This document shows, piece after piece, positions 35,697-44,329 of a stretch of 45,754 bases of DNA; within the stretch, counting starts at the first letter, position 1; every line of letters starts with the position of its first letter. The stretch covers positions 1 through 45,754 of the forward strand of contig JANDJG010000009.1 in assembly GCA_024331085.1 (NCBI GenBank), written 5' to 3'. The notes beneath the pieces are model-generated. The model did no database searches. It was not told the DNA's origin and was given only the letters and a program-made list of their open reading frames with translations. The DNA is from Nitrospira sp. (lineage in GTDB: Bacteria > Nitrospirota > Nitrospiria > Nitrospirales > Nitrospiraceae). A program made the position numbers and the translations under genes.

Positions 35697-38132
35697 TCAG
35701 AAGGTATCGTCAAGCAGCCGACGCAACTGCGCGGCCAACTCGGTCGGCAAAAACGGTTTTTGGATGAACAGCGTGCCCGGCGAATTGAGAAACATCGGTT
35801 TGACTCGTTCCGTGTAGCCCGACATGAAGAGCACCTTGAGGCCCGGCCACCGCCGCCTGAGCCGCTCCGCGACCACCGGTCCCGTGAAGCGCGGCATTAC
35901 CACGTCCGTCACCAGGACGTCGATCGGCTCCGATATCACGGCTGCCAGGCGGAACGCCTCGTCTCCGTTCGCCGCTTTAAACACCTGATAGCCGTACTCC
36001 TCAAGGGCCAGGCAGACAAGATCCCGCACCGACTCTTGGTCTTCGACGAGCATGACTCGCTCGCCTCCCCGGGCGGGGCGGGACGACTCGGGGATCGCCA
36101 CCTCGTCGTCCCGCTCGACGAAGCGCGGGAAGTAGAGATCAAACGTCGTGCCCTCGCCAGGCGCGCTGTCGACGAAGATGACGCCGCGGCTTTGCTTGAC
36201 GATTCCGTACACCGTCGCAAGCCCGAGCCCCGTGCCCTTGCCCTCTTCTTTGGTCGTAAAGAACGGTTCGAAAAGATGCGCGCGCACGTCTTGATCCATG
36301 CCCAAACCGGTGTCGCGGACGGTCAACTGCACGTAGTCGCCGGGCGTGAACAGCGGATTGGACACCGGCGTCCACGGATGCAGGACAAAATTGGCCGTTG
36401 AAAGCGTCAGCTTGCCGCCGTCCGGCATCGCGTCTCTCGCGTTGACCGCCAGATTCATCACCACTTGGTCGATTTGCCCCTTGTCCACCTGGATAGGCCA
36501 GAGACCGGGGTCAAGATCCAGCACCACTTCGATGTCTTCGCCCATCAGTCTCTCAAGCATGGAGGTGATTCCCTTGAGGGACTCATTCAGATCGACGCGC
36601 TGCGGTTTGAGCACTTGCTGCCGGCTGAACGCCAGGAGTTGTCTCGTCAGGTCGGCGGCGCGAGCTCCCGCCTTGGATATTTCGTCGAGCAGATGATGGA
36701 TCGGGTCCTCACGCCGTACCCGATCAAGCAACAAGGCGCTGCAGCCGTTGATGACGGTCAGAAGATTGTTGAAATCGTGCGCGATGCCTCCCCCCAGACG
36801 CCCCACCGCCTCCATCTTTTGAGCCTGCCGGAACTGTTGCTCCAGTCGTTTTTGTTGGGTGATGTCGATGCAAAACGCCAATGCCCCCGTCACCCGTCCC
36901 TCGGCATTGCGGCGCGCCACGCCCCAAAAACTGATCTCGGCCGTCGAGCCGTCCTTCCGGTGCCGACGCAGCTCGACGTTTCTGACCGGAACACCTTGCA
37001 TGATCGATTGCCAAAGTTGGAGCGATTGTTCCTCCTCTTTTTCGTTGGACGGCACATACGGCAGTTCTCGACCCACCACTTCTTGCTCCGTCCACCCGAA
37101 GATGCTCGCGGCGGCGGTATTCCAACTGACGACCTTGGCGTTTTCGTCGAGTTCGATGATGGCGAACGGCGATTCTTCGATCAAAGTTTGGAGCTGCGAC
37201 GTCGTCTGGCGAAGCGCCTCGTTGGCCGCCAGCAACTCGCCCGTCCGTTCCGTCACCCGTTGTTCAAGCTGTTGATAAATCTCCTTGAGCGCCCGCTCAT
37301 GCCGAACCCGTTCGGTAATATCCTGACAGACGACGAGCACGACGGGCCGCCCGTCGCTGCCGGGGACGACGCGCGCGCGCTCATGAACTTGGACGGTGGC
37401 GCCGTCTTTCCGAACTTTCCGCAGCTCCCACTCGCACACGACGCCGGGACGCTCCAGACACGTCTCCATTTGGCTCCTCACGCTGTCCCGATCCTCGACC
37501 AGAAACATATCCAAGATGGACCGCCCGACCAACTCGGACATGGTATAGCCAAGCTGTTCGGCCCCGGACCGATTCACGGACAGAATCGTCCCCTCGCTGT
37601 TCAGGGTGAAATACATGATCGGAGCGTCGTGAAAAAAACTTTGAAGCTTCTCTTCGCTGGCGCGACGCGCCTGCTCGGCTTGCTTGATCACGGAAATATC
37701 GCGGACCACGGCTTGAAAGCCGATGACTTCCTCGTCGCGCTGCAGCAGTTGCACGTTTTGCCCGACCCAAATTTCCTTGCCCGTTCGGGCGACCAGAGGA
37801 AGTTCCAGATAGCTCGACGGGCGGCCGCGTAGGAACTGCCGCACGTGAAACCACCACACCTTCGCGCGGTAGTCCTCGCGAATGAATTCCGTGATGTGGT
37901 GGCCGAGCACTTCCACCATCGCGTAGCCCAGGATTCTGGTCACGGCGGGATTGGCGAAGGTGATGCGGCCGGACAGATTGGTGCGGCAAATGATATCGGA
38001 GGCCTGCTCGAGCGCGAATCGATAATCCTCCCGATCGATGTCCAGCATCAACTCCATCTGTTGGTCGGCGGGCGGCACACGAGGAAATCGGCTGCCCGTT
38101 TCGGAGGGCTGTGGGGAAATGCGTTCGGTCAT
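35697..38132 (-). CDS. Triple-PAS hybrid histidine kinase with C-terminal receiver
   Basis: The 811-aa cytosolic sensor has no transmembrane segment. Three PAS domains lie at about 35-150, 162-275 and 315-430, with a coiled coil (IYQQLEQRVTERTGELLAANEAL) between the second and third. The HisKA helix carries the phospho-acceptor H452 in GGGIAHDFNNLL, the class common in hybrid kinases. A HATPase domain follows with the N box NLAVNARDAMPDGG, DTGLGMD and GKGTGLGLATVYG. A C-terminal receiver has its aspartate in VLVTDVVMP and lysine in FIQKPF. The ligand is unknown. The receiver points to a phosphorelay or autoregulation. Confidence 0.93.
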   Translation of the reverse strand: MTERISPQPSETGSRFPRVPPADQQMELMLDIDREDYRFALEQASDIICRTNLSGRITFANPAVTRILGYAMVEVLGHHITEFIREDYRAKVWWFHVRQFLRGRPSSYLELPLVARTGKEIWVGQNVQLLQRDEEVIGFQAVVRDISVIKQAEQARRASEEKLQSFFHDAPIMYFTLNSEGTILSVNRSGAEQLGYTMSELVGRSILDMFLVEDRDSVRSQMETCLERPGVVCEWELRKVRKDGATVQVHERARVVPGSDGRPVVLVVCQDITERVRHERALKEIYQQLEQRVTERTGELLAANEALRQTTSQLQTLIEESPFAIIELDENAKVVSWNTAAASIFGWTEQEVVGRELPYVPSNEKEEEQSLQLWQSIMQGVPVRNVELRRHRKDGSTAEISFWGVARRNAEGRVTGALAFCIDITQQKRLEQQFRQAQKMEAVGRLGGGIAHDFNNLLTVINGCSALLLDRVRREDPIHHLLDEISKAGARAADLTRQLLAFSRQQVLKPQRVDLNESLKGITSMLERLMGEDIEVVLDLDPGLWPIQVDKGQIDQVVMNLAVNARDAMPDGGKLTLSTANFVLHPWTPVSNPLFTPGDYVQLTVRDTGLGMDQDVRAHLFEPFFTTKEEGKGTGLGLATVYGIVKQSRGVIFVDSAPGEGTTFDLYFPRFVERDDEVAIPESSRPARGGERVMLVEDQESVRDLVCLALEEYGYQVFKAANGDEAFRLAAVISEPIDVLVTDVVMPRFTGPVVAERLRRRWPGLKVLFMSGYTERVKPMFLNSPGTLFIQKPFLPTELAAQLRRLLDDTF

Positions 38133-38258
38133 GGAGCCCGAGAATGAGATCGATGGCGATACCCGGACACGTTCTTCGGAGACGCGATCTTACCCCAACT
38201 TGGAAGAGTTTGACTAGCTACATAAATGTACGTATATCTCATCGATCGCATCTTGCTC

Positions 38259-39914
38259 TCACGGTTTTGATCTCCCGAGGATCTCGCTCAACAACGGCCG
38301 TCCTCGACGCTTGAGAACGTCCGGCGCCGTGCCGCCGAGCAATCCGTCGACGACTTGCGCCGCCTTCCGTTGAATCTGCTCATGCAGGTTCTCCGTCACG
38401 CCTTTGAGATCCAGCCTGTAGGATGGCGATTGAACCGTGCCGCCGATGACGAGCGGGAGAACCATTCTGCCGTCTCGCATGGCGAGTTGGGCGACCGGCG
38501 AAACCCCCGCAATTTTTTCGCTGAGGTCCCGAGAGAGGCTCACGGTCACCGCCAGGCTCAGACGGCGGTCGAACCCGATCGTGCCGCTTCCCGTCGCCTG
38601 AAAATCATGGCCGTCCATCAGGAGCCGCTGCACCCTGATCATGCCTTGCTCCACGGCAAGGTCCGCCTCGATCGTCGAAAACGCCGTGGCTTTGGGATCA
38701 CCGAGCGCCACACCGGCGACGTTGAAGATCGTCGTCATTTCGCGGAGGAGATTGATACCCTCGATCGTTCCGTCGCGTATCGCCAGGCGGCCCGTCCCTT
38801 CCAAATCTTTGGTCATGCTCGGCATGGAGAACCCGCGTCCTTTCAGCGCAAGCGTGACGTCGGCCGTTCCGCTGATCGCCGGCGGAGCATCGACAACGGC
38901 GTGCCAGATCGGACCGACGAGGAACCCTTCTATTGCCAGGTGTCCGCTGAACGGAGGATCTTCCGATCCGACAACAAGCTTCCCTCCTCCCCGCACCCTT
39001 CCTCCAAAGAAGTGAAAGGACACATCGCGCATTTCGATGGTTTGCCCCTTGACATCGGCCGTGACACGGAAGTCGGCGGCGTCAATCGATTGTTTGACGG
39101 GAATGCTCACGGGCAGATCCGTCGTTCTGACCATCGGTGCGCTGACGTGAACGGTCCCCTCGTGGCCGGTGACGCTCCCCGTCACGGTGAAATGTGTGCT
39201 CCCCAGATTCAGTCGAACATTGATCACCTCGATGCCGGCCGTTTCCTTCAGCGGACCGAACGTCCCGTCAAGTTTCAACGGCAGGTTGAAGGGCTGGGCC
39301 ACGGCGTCAAGATGAAGACTGGGCGTTCGGCCGATCCCAACCGATCGAAGCAACAAGTCGAGATCCTGCAAGACATACTCGGTTGGCTTCGCTGCCGAGA
39401 AATCTCGAAACGTCAGCGTACCTCCCGCGATCGACACCCGATCGGCGGCCAACATGCCTAAGATCTTGAGCAGCCCCTCCATCGAAGGAATCGGCGCGCG
39501 CGACGGACGGTCGGGAATCGGAACCCCTTTGCGACCGAGCGTCGAGACGTTGAGAACCCCGGCCTTGTTTTTGATGACCGCGACGACGGGCCCGCGCAGC
39601 GCGACATTTTCCACTTCGACCCGCCCGCTCAGCAACGGCAGCAGTTTCACCCCTACATCCAACGAAGCCGCCGAGGCGAAGGCCCCCGCGCCGAACGCCG
39701 GATCATCCAGGATGGATAGGCCGGTCACCCGCGCGCCGATGGTGGGCCACAGGGTCAGTCGGACGTCCTGAATCTCAATCGTCCGGTTGAGAGCATCTTC
39801 GATGAGCGGCTTGTATTGGTCTTTATACTTGTTGAGGTCGATCAGAAAGGGCAAGGCCAACGCAAGCCCGGCGACCGCTGCGACCAGAGTCAACACGCCT
39901 ATCGCGACTTTCAT
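38259..39914 (-). CDS. AsmA-family inner-membrane/periplasmic protein
   Basis: The 551-aa protein has one N-terminal transmembrane helix (IGVLTLVAAVAGLALALPFLI) directly followed by the AsmA signature DLNKYKDQYKPLIEDALNRTI. Long beta-rich repeats follow (VTGLSILDDPAFGAGAFASAASLDVGVKLLPLLSG and similar), plus the C-terminal AsmA_2-like segment (GTGRLAIRDGTIEGINLLREM, ATGSGTIGFDRRL). AsmA-like proteins form hydrophobic grooves moving phospholipids between membranes. The ATG at 39914 has GGAGGAGG upstream and is preferred to 39944. Confidence 0.87.
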   Translation of the reverse strand: MKVAIGVLTLVAAVAGLALALPFLIDLNKYKDQYKPLIEDALNRTIEIQDVRLTLWPTIGARVTGLSILDDPAFGAGAFASAASLDVGVKLLPLLSGRVEVENVALRGPVVAVIKNKAGVLNVSTLGRKGVPIPDRPSRAPIPSMEGLLKILGMLAADRVSIAGGTLTFRDFSAAKPTEYVLQDLDLLLRSVGIGRTPSLHLDAVAQPFNLPLKLDGTFGPLKETAGIEVINVRLNLGSTHFTVTGSVTGHEGTVHVSAPMVRTTDLPVSIPVKQSIDAADFRVTADVKGQTIEMRDVSFHFFGGRVRGGGKLVVGSEDPPFSGHLAIEGFLVGPIWHAVVDAPPAISGTADVTLALKGRGFSMPSMTKDLEGTGRLAIRDGTIEGINLLREMTTIFNVAGVALGDPKATAFSTIEADLAVEQGMIRVQRLLMDGHDFQATGSGTIGFDRRLSLAVTVSLSRDLSEKIAGVSPVAQLAMRDGRMVLPLVIGGTVQSPSYRLDLKGVTENLHEQIQRKAAQVVDGLLGGTAPDVLKRRGRPLLSEILGRSKP

Positions 39915-40009
39915 CGCGTACACCTCCTCCCTGGCATCCATCACTCTATCCTAAGACGGGGGTCCGATGAATCACGCAACCGGAGAGTCGGAGAAAGCTT
40001 CATGGGGTT

Positions 40010-40037
40010 GAGGGGCCCGCCTGGAGGCAAGCCCCTC
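40010..40037 (-). terminator. Hairpin downstream of the guanidinase gene
   Basis: GAGGGGC (40010-40016) pairs with GCCCCTC (40031-40037), and an inner GCCT/AGGC pairing extends the stem. It lies 36 nt beyond the stop of the guanidinase gene on the minus strand. No U tract follows, so it is a candidate 3' end of the guanidine operon. Confidence 0.4.
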
Positions 40038-40073
40038 GATCCACTGCGCCGCCGTTCGGCGATTGATGCGTAC

Positions 40074-41222
40074 TCAGCGTTTCTTTCGATTGCCCAGATG
40101 CCCGGAACGCACCTGACAGGCCAGCACGTCGCAGATGACCCGCGTGGCCATGAGGCTGGTGATCTCCGCCGCGTCGTAGGGCGGCGCGCATTCGACGATT
40201 TCCATACCGGCCAGCGGCTTGGTGTCGGCGATGATCTGGAGAAACTTCAGCACCTCGCGCGGGAGAAACCCGCCCGGCTCCGGCCAGCCGGTGCCCGGCA
40301 CGAACGCGGCGTCCAAGCAATCGACGTCGAAGCTCAACCACACGGCGTCCACGCCGTCGAACGCCACTTCCAGCGCCTGCTTGGCGGCGTTTTCAATGCC
40401 CATTTCCACGCAATCGGTCACGGTCATGATGGTCGTTTGGCGCTCCCGCCCAACTTTCACGCCGGGCCTGGGCGCTTGCCATCCGCCGATGCCGATCTGC
40501 ACCAGATTTTTGGCCGGAACGTTGGGAATGTTCGTCGCGTGAAACCACGGCGTGGTGTGCATGCGCTCGTCGAGATCGGTGTCCTGCGTGTCCACGTGCC
40601 TGTCGAAGTGAAGGATGCCGAGCTTCTTGCCGTTTAAGTGCTGCGCCACGCCGCGCACCGTCGCGAAGCCGAGCGAATGGTCCCCGCCGAGCACCACGGG
40701 AAACGCGCCGCTGGCGAAGACATGCCCCACGCCCTTGCTGACTTGGTCGAAGGTTTTCTCGATGTTGCCGGGAATCGTAAAGATGTCGCCGACGTCGCAA
40801 ATCGAGACGGATTCCCGTAGATCCACGCCGAGTTCGAAACTGTACGTCCCGTATAACGCCGAAATTTTGCGAATACCCTGGGGCCCGAACCTGGTGCCGG
40901 CACGATATGTCGTCCCGCCGTCGAACGGCGCGCCGAGAATCGCCACGTCGTACTGGCCGCATTTGCGCACATCTTCCACATACGGTGCCTTGATAAACGT
41001 GTTGATGCCGGCGAAATGGGGCAGCTCTCCTCGGCTGAAGGTGGGAATCCGGCGATCCTTGATGGAATCGGCCCCGGGCAGGCCCAATTCAAGGCCGCGG
41101 GCGATCTCTTCTTCAAATTTCGTCGTCGGCAGCAGCGCCTCCGCTTCAACGGCGTACTTCGCTTCCGGCCCGTATTTGTCATGCAGCGGAACCTTGCCTT
41201 GGTACGTTCTCTTTTTCGCCAT
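40074..41222 (-). CDS. gdmH: Guanidinase (guanidine hydrolase) of the ureohydrolase family
   Basis: This 382-aa ureohydrolase is predicted to hydrolyse guanidine to urea and ammonia. Metal ligands are H182 (GGDHS), D207, H209 and D211 in HFDRHVDTQ, and D299/D301 in SFDVDCLD. Two points favour guanidinase over agmatinase. The length matches the ~390-aa guanidinases, with an N-terminal extension of ~70 residues, while agmatinases are ~300 aa. The motifs DRHVD and PGTGWPEPGG, in place of DAHxD and PGTGTPEPGG of agmatinases, match my memory of guanidinases. The permease gene 86 nt upstream and its guanidine-I riboswitch give independent support. AAAGGAG precedes the ATG. Known guanidinases need nickel. 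Urea released would need urease encoded elsewhere. Substrate not proven. Confidence 0.85.
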   Translation of the reverse strand: MAKKRTYQGKVPLHDKYGPEAKYAVEAEALLPTTKFEEEIARGLELGLPGADSIKDRRIPTFSRGELPHFAGINTFIKAPYVEDVRKCGQYDVAILGAPFDGGTTYRAGTRFGPQGIRKISALYGTYSFELGVDLRESVSICDVGDIFTIPGNIEKTFDQVSKGVGHVFASGAFPVVLGGDHSLGFATVRGVAQHLNGKKLGILHFDRHVDTQDTDLDERMHTTPWFHATNIPNVPAKNLVQIGIGGWQAPRPGVKVGRERQTTIMTVTDCVEMGIENAAKQALEVAFDGVDAVWLSFDVDCLDAAFVPGTGWPEPGGFLPREVLKFLQIIADTKPLAGMEIVECAPPYDAAEITSLMATRVICDVLACQVRSGHLGNRKKR

Positions 41223-41308
41223 GATTGCTCCTTTCTACAAGATGATGAATGGATGCTCTCCCCTGTTCGACCCCTCTGACGACGCAAGACGCGGTGAATA
41301 ACCGGCCT

Positions 41309-42859
41309 TCATTCTTGACCGGGCTCGGCCTTTCCCGATTCGACTTTTCCCAGGTAAACCGGCGACCTGTTTCTGCCGACGATGACGGACAGCGTCGTCG
41401 ACGTGAGAATGCCGCCGAGCACCAACGGGACGGCCCAGAGTTGCCACCAGGGCGCATCGGGAGCGACGGCGTAGGGACGCGGCCACGCGATGTTGACGAA
41501 TTCAAACACCGACCAGAGAAACGCCACCGTATTGATCGGGAGTCCCCACGAGCCCAACTTCAGGTGACCCAACGAAGGATCCCACCGGCCGGTAAGACGG
41601 GTGAAGAGTCCGACTCCCGTCGTCATTGCGAACATGGCGTACAACCCGCCCGTGCCGAACGCCAGCACCGTGGCGACCGCTTCATCATTGAGCCCAAACA
41701 ACAATCCCAGCGTGGCCAGGGCGACCGTGAACAGGACGGCGCGGCGCGGCGCACCGGCGGCGGTGACCCGACTGAGAGCGCCCGGCAGGCTTCCTTCGCG
41801 AGCCATGGAAAACACGATGCGGGAGGTGTACCGGACCATCGACGAGCCACAAGCCAAGAACGCCACCAAGACGATGGCCAGGAACGGGGTTTCCGCCCAG
41901 GCTCCGAAATTGTCGACGATCACGGGCGTGACAGGGTCGGAGGCGGCGCTGGTCTGTTGCAGAGCATCGCGGTGAAAACTCAGGGTCAGGGCGGCGGAAT
42001 TGAAGAGCACCACGCTTCCGACCATGCAGAGCGAGAAAAAGATCGCGCGCGGCACCATCCGTTTGGGGTCGTGCGTTTCTTCGGCGATGGTCGAGCAGGC
42101 GTCGAAGCCGATGAAGGCCCAACCCGATATCGCGAGCGCCGCCAAAAACGCGGCGGTTTTACCGGGAGCGCTCCCGGTCCCAAGGTGTGCGAACAGTTCA
42201 GAGAATTCATGCTGCCGGAAAAAGAGAAACAGCAGAAGCGCGACACCAAATGAACCGACGATTTCCGCGTAGACGCCGAGAGAAATGAGCAGCTTAAAGG
42301 CCGAGACGTGGACGAGGTTCAGCACGGTGCAGACCAGCATGAACGCCGCTCCCCAGAGGACCAGGTACAAACCCGTTTCACTGTGGGATCCGAAAAAAAT
42401 CGCCAGCCAGATGCCGCCGGTATAGGCGGTGGTGGTCAACATCGCGATCGTGGAGCTGATGTAAATGGCGCCGGCGTACGTGCCCGTGATTTCGCCGCCG
42501 AGTTGCCTCGCCCATTTGTACGCGCCCCCCGCGATCGGGATCTGCGAGGACAGTTCCGCATAGACCGTCGCGACCAGCAACTGCATCACCAAACACAGGG
42601 CCAGGGCGGGAAACCATCCGCCTCCGGCGACGACCGTCTGAACGCCGATAATGGCGTAGAGCCCCGCGACTGGGGAGACGGTTGCAAATCCGATGGTCAG
42701 GCTGTTCCAGAGACTGAGGCTCCGATGGAGCGTCGGAGGGACACTCGCCGCGTGCGCAGAACGAACGTACTCCGCGTTTTCTTCGGTGAAGACGGCCGCT
42801 TTTTCCGGCTCGATCGACGACGGACTGTGCTGAAGAGGATCGGTGGGGTGGATTTCCAT
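41309..42859 (-). CDS. APC-superfamily permease, predicted guanidine importer
   Basis: The 516-aa integral membrane transporter has about 12 hydrophobic segments. It carries the APC motifs GFATVSPVAGLYAIIG, ELSSQIPIAGGAYKWARQLGG (TM3 region) and ISGWAFIGFDACSTIAEETHDP (TM6 region). It groups with amino acid/amine/choline transporters. The frame is open to an ATG at 42916, but that codon lies inside the riboswitch hairpin. The ATG at 42859 has GGGAGG 8 nt upstream, so I take it as the start. The leader carries a guanidine-I riboswitch and the guanidinase gene follows, so guanidine is the likely substrate. Direction of transport is inference; exporters under this riboswitch class usually are SMR or MATE types. 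Confidence 0.85.
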   Translation of the reverse strand: MEIHPTDPLQHSPSSIEPEKAAVFTEENAEYVRSAHAASVPPTLHRSLSLWNSLTIGFATVSPVAGLYAIIGVQTVVAGGGWFPALALCLVMQLLVATVYAELSSQIPIAGGAYKWARQLGGEITGTYAGAIYISSTIAMLTTTAYTGGIWLAIFFGSHSETGLYLVLWGAAFMLVCTVLNLVHVSAFKLLISLGVYAEIVGSFGVALLLFLFFRQHEFSELFAHLGTGSAPGKTAAFLAALAISGWAFIGFDACSTIAEETHDPKRMVPRAIFFSLCMVGSVVLFNSAALTLSFHRDALQQTSAASDPVTPVIVDNFGAWAETPFLAIVLVAFLACGSSMVRYTSRIVFSMAREGSLPGALSRVTAAGAPRRAVLFTVALATLGLLFGLNDEAVATVLAFGTGGLYAMFAMTTGVGLFTRLTGRWDPSLGHLKLGSWGLPINTVAFLWSVFEFVNIAWPRPYAVAPDAPWWQLWAVPLVLGGILTSTTLSVIVGRNRSPVYLGKVESGKAEPGQE

Positions 42860-42892
42860 AACGAGGACCTCCCGCTCGAAGGACTCACTCCC

Positions 42893-42917
42893 AAAAGGCC
42901 ATGTACCGCCGTACATG
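42893..42917 (-). terminator. Riboswitch-linked hairpin with U tract (possible expression platform)
   Basis: On the minus strand CATGTAC and GTACATG (42917-42911 and 42906-42900) pair perfectly around a 4-nt loop. GGCC and then TTTT (42896-42893) follow. It begins at the last bases of the guanidine aptamer. Placed there, it looks like the attenuator that ligand binding would regulate. The stem is only 7 bp and moderately GC-rich. Confidence 0.5.
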
Positions 42918-43013
42918 ATCTCCCGGGTTTTTATCCCTCCGTGGAGCCTCGTTATGCGAGGCCGAAAACTCTTGGCCCAGACACTTTCTTTTACGAGAAA
43001 GCCGGAACCCTAG
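42917..43013 (-). ncRNA. Guanidine-I riboswitch (ykkC-yxkD leader) aptamer
   Basis: Read on the minus strand, the conserved core CTAGGGTTCCGGC starts at 43013. The second conserved block CTGGGCCAAGAG starts at 42980. A 6-bp hairpin follows (GCCTCG, loop, CGAGGC; 42962-42946). The 3' block GGAGGGATAAAAACCCGGGAGA lies at about 42940-42919, split here as GGAGGGATAAAA and ACCCGGGAGA. Order, spacing and these sequences match the guanidine-I consensus. The aptamer is about 97 nt and sits directly upstream of the permease gene. This class senses guanidinium and usually turns expression on. Confidence 0.93.
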
Positions 43014-43037
43014 TTTTCCTTTTGGATTTTTTACAGC

Positions 43038-43066
43038 ATCCTATTGGTCCGTCCCGACAAAGTCAA
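43038..43066 (-). promoter_or_regulatory. Sigma70 promoter of the guanidine operon
   Basis: On the minus strand TTGACT (43066-43061) and TAGGAT (43043-43038) are separated by 17 nt. Initiation would occur near 43031, about 18 nt before the aptamer core. A second copy of AAAGTCAAG (plus strand 43075-43083; first copy 43059-43067) lies one 16-nt period upstream. Confidence 0.65.
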
Positions 43067-43226
43067 GCCCAACCAAAGTCAAGTCTCCTCTCCTTGGACG
43101 TTTCCGGAGATTTGCAAGAACGACTTTTCCCCGACGTGCCGACTCGCCCGCATCGAGCAATTGTGCTAGCATGCCCCTCCCTCTCGCGTCTCGCGCGTGA
43201 AGACCGTTGCGTCAAGGCCGACGATC

Positions 43227-44255
43227 ATGACTTCGCCCTCTTCCGCCTCCGCTTCCGACTATCGGTTTCTGTTCCTCATGATCCCGTCACTGTTCATCCT
43301 ATTGCTCGCGATGGGTTTGTTTGAATTCAGCTCCAACATCACGGTGGACAATTTTCACTATCTGACGAACCGGCTGATGCACCCTGATTCAGAACGCTCC
43401 ACCCATTCTTTCAATCCCGCCCACTTTCTGGTGGAGGTCAAATCACGGTACCTCTGGCTCACCACCGTTGTCATCATGCTGGTCGCCGGACTCTATGCCT
43501 CGATTCTCTGCGGGATGATCGTGTATCAATCGCATCCGCGACCACGGATGGCCGTAGTCGCAGGGGTCGGCATCCTCCTCGCCGCAATGGGACTCTTCTC
43601 TCTCTCGGCGTTGGATGAAACCCATACGCTTTATCGGGCGGTGTTCGCCTTCAGCTACGAAAACCTGCGCCAAGCCGGCCCCGAGCGAATCAGTCCGGAA
43701 CTCTTACGCTATGCCAAAACCGTGGTTTCCCTCATCAATGTGGAGGCCGTCGTAGTGCCGGTGGTGGCGATCCTGGCCGCTTGCAGCACGCTCGCTTCTC
43801 CGCTCAGGGGTGATCAGGCCGACCCTGATTTTTGTGCGACGCAGATGAAACGACTGAAAGAAGTCCTGGGCGCGTCCTCGGCGGTCCTCGTGGCGGGAGT
43901 CCTCCATATGGGGGCCTGGCTTCGATGGCCGGCGGCGTTGATCTCCGACAAGGCCGCGCACGAAGCGGTGCTTGGGGCGGCCATGGCCGTCACGCTTTTT
44001 TGGGGCGTCACCTTCACCTTGATGTTGGTATCCACCTACCTTCCAGCCGCCTTCATCCTGGCGAAACGAGCACAAGCCCTCTTACAAGCCGACCCCGACA
44101 CCCGGTCTCCCTCGGCTCAGGAAGCGTGGCTCAAACAGCACGGTCTGTTTCTGTCGTTGCACGATCATGTTCCTCAATTCGGCCTGATGTTGGCTCCTCT
44201 GTTGGCAAGTCCCTTGAGTTCTCTCCTGCTCGCTCCCCTTGCCCCCTCCGGGTAA
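43227..44255 (+). CDS. Polytopic membrane protein of unknown function
   Basis: The 342-aa product has about seven hydrophobic segments, e.g. FLFLMIPSLFILLLAMGLF, LWLTTVVIMLVAGLYASILCG, AVVAGVGILLAAMGLFSLSA and VLGAAMAVTLFWGVTFTLMLV. A ~40-residue polar loop carries FAFSYENLRQAGPERIS. No transporter or enzyme signature is recognised. The frame extends to a GTG at 43197; I chose the ATG at 43227. An extended -10 (TGCTAGCAT, 43164-43172) precedes it. The gene is divergent from the guanidine operon. Confidence 0.65.
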   Translation: MTSPSSASASDYRFLFLMIPSLFILLLAMGLFEFSSNITVDNFHYLTNRLMHPDSERSTHSFNPAHFLVEVKSRYLWLTTVVIMLVAGLYASILCGMIVYQSHPRPRMAVVAGVGILLAAMGLFSLSALDETHTLYRAVFAFSYENLRQAGPERISPELLRYAKTVVSLINVEAVVVPVVAILAACSTLASPLRGDQADPDFCATQMKRLKEVLGASSAVLVAGVLHMGAWLRWPAALISDKAAHEAVLGAAMAVTLFWGVTFTLMLVSTYLPAAFILAKRAQALLQADPDTRSPSAQEAWLKQHGLFLSLHDHVPQFGLMLAPLLASPLSSLLLAPLAPSG

Positions 44256-44329
44256 AACCGACGCGGGGAGTCCGGCTCATCACCGGCGACAAGACGCGCA
44301 GGATGGACCTCGGTTCGCGGCCGGTCACG

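Noticed and set aside
36465-37832. 455-aa plus-strand frame
   Set aside because: Shadow of the hybrid kinase, whose domains are clear on the minus strand.
40074-41222. Agmatinase (speB) in polyamine synthesis
   Set aside because: Length, DRHVD and PGTGW motifs, riboswitch and permease all favour guanidinase; no arginine decarboxylase is near.
42860-42916. Permease start at 42916
   Set aside because: The codon sits in the riboswitch hairpin and the ATG at 42859 has the proper Shine-Dalgarno sequence.
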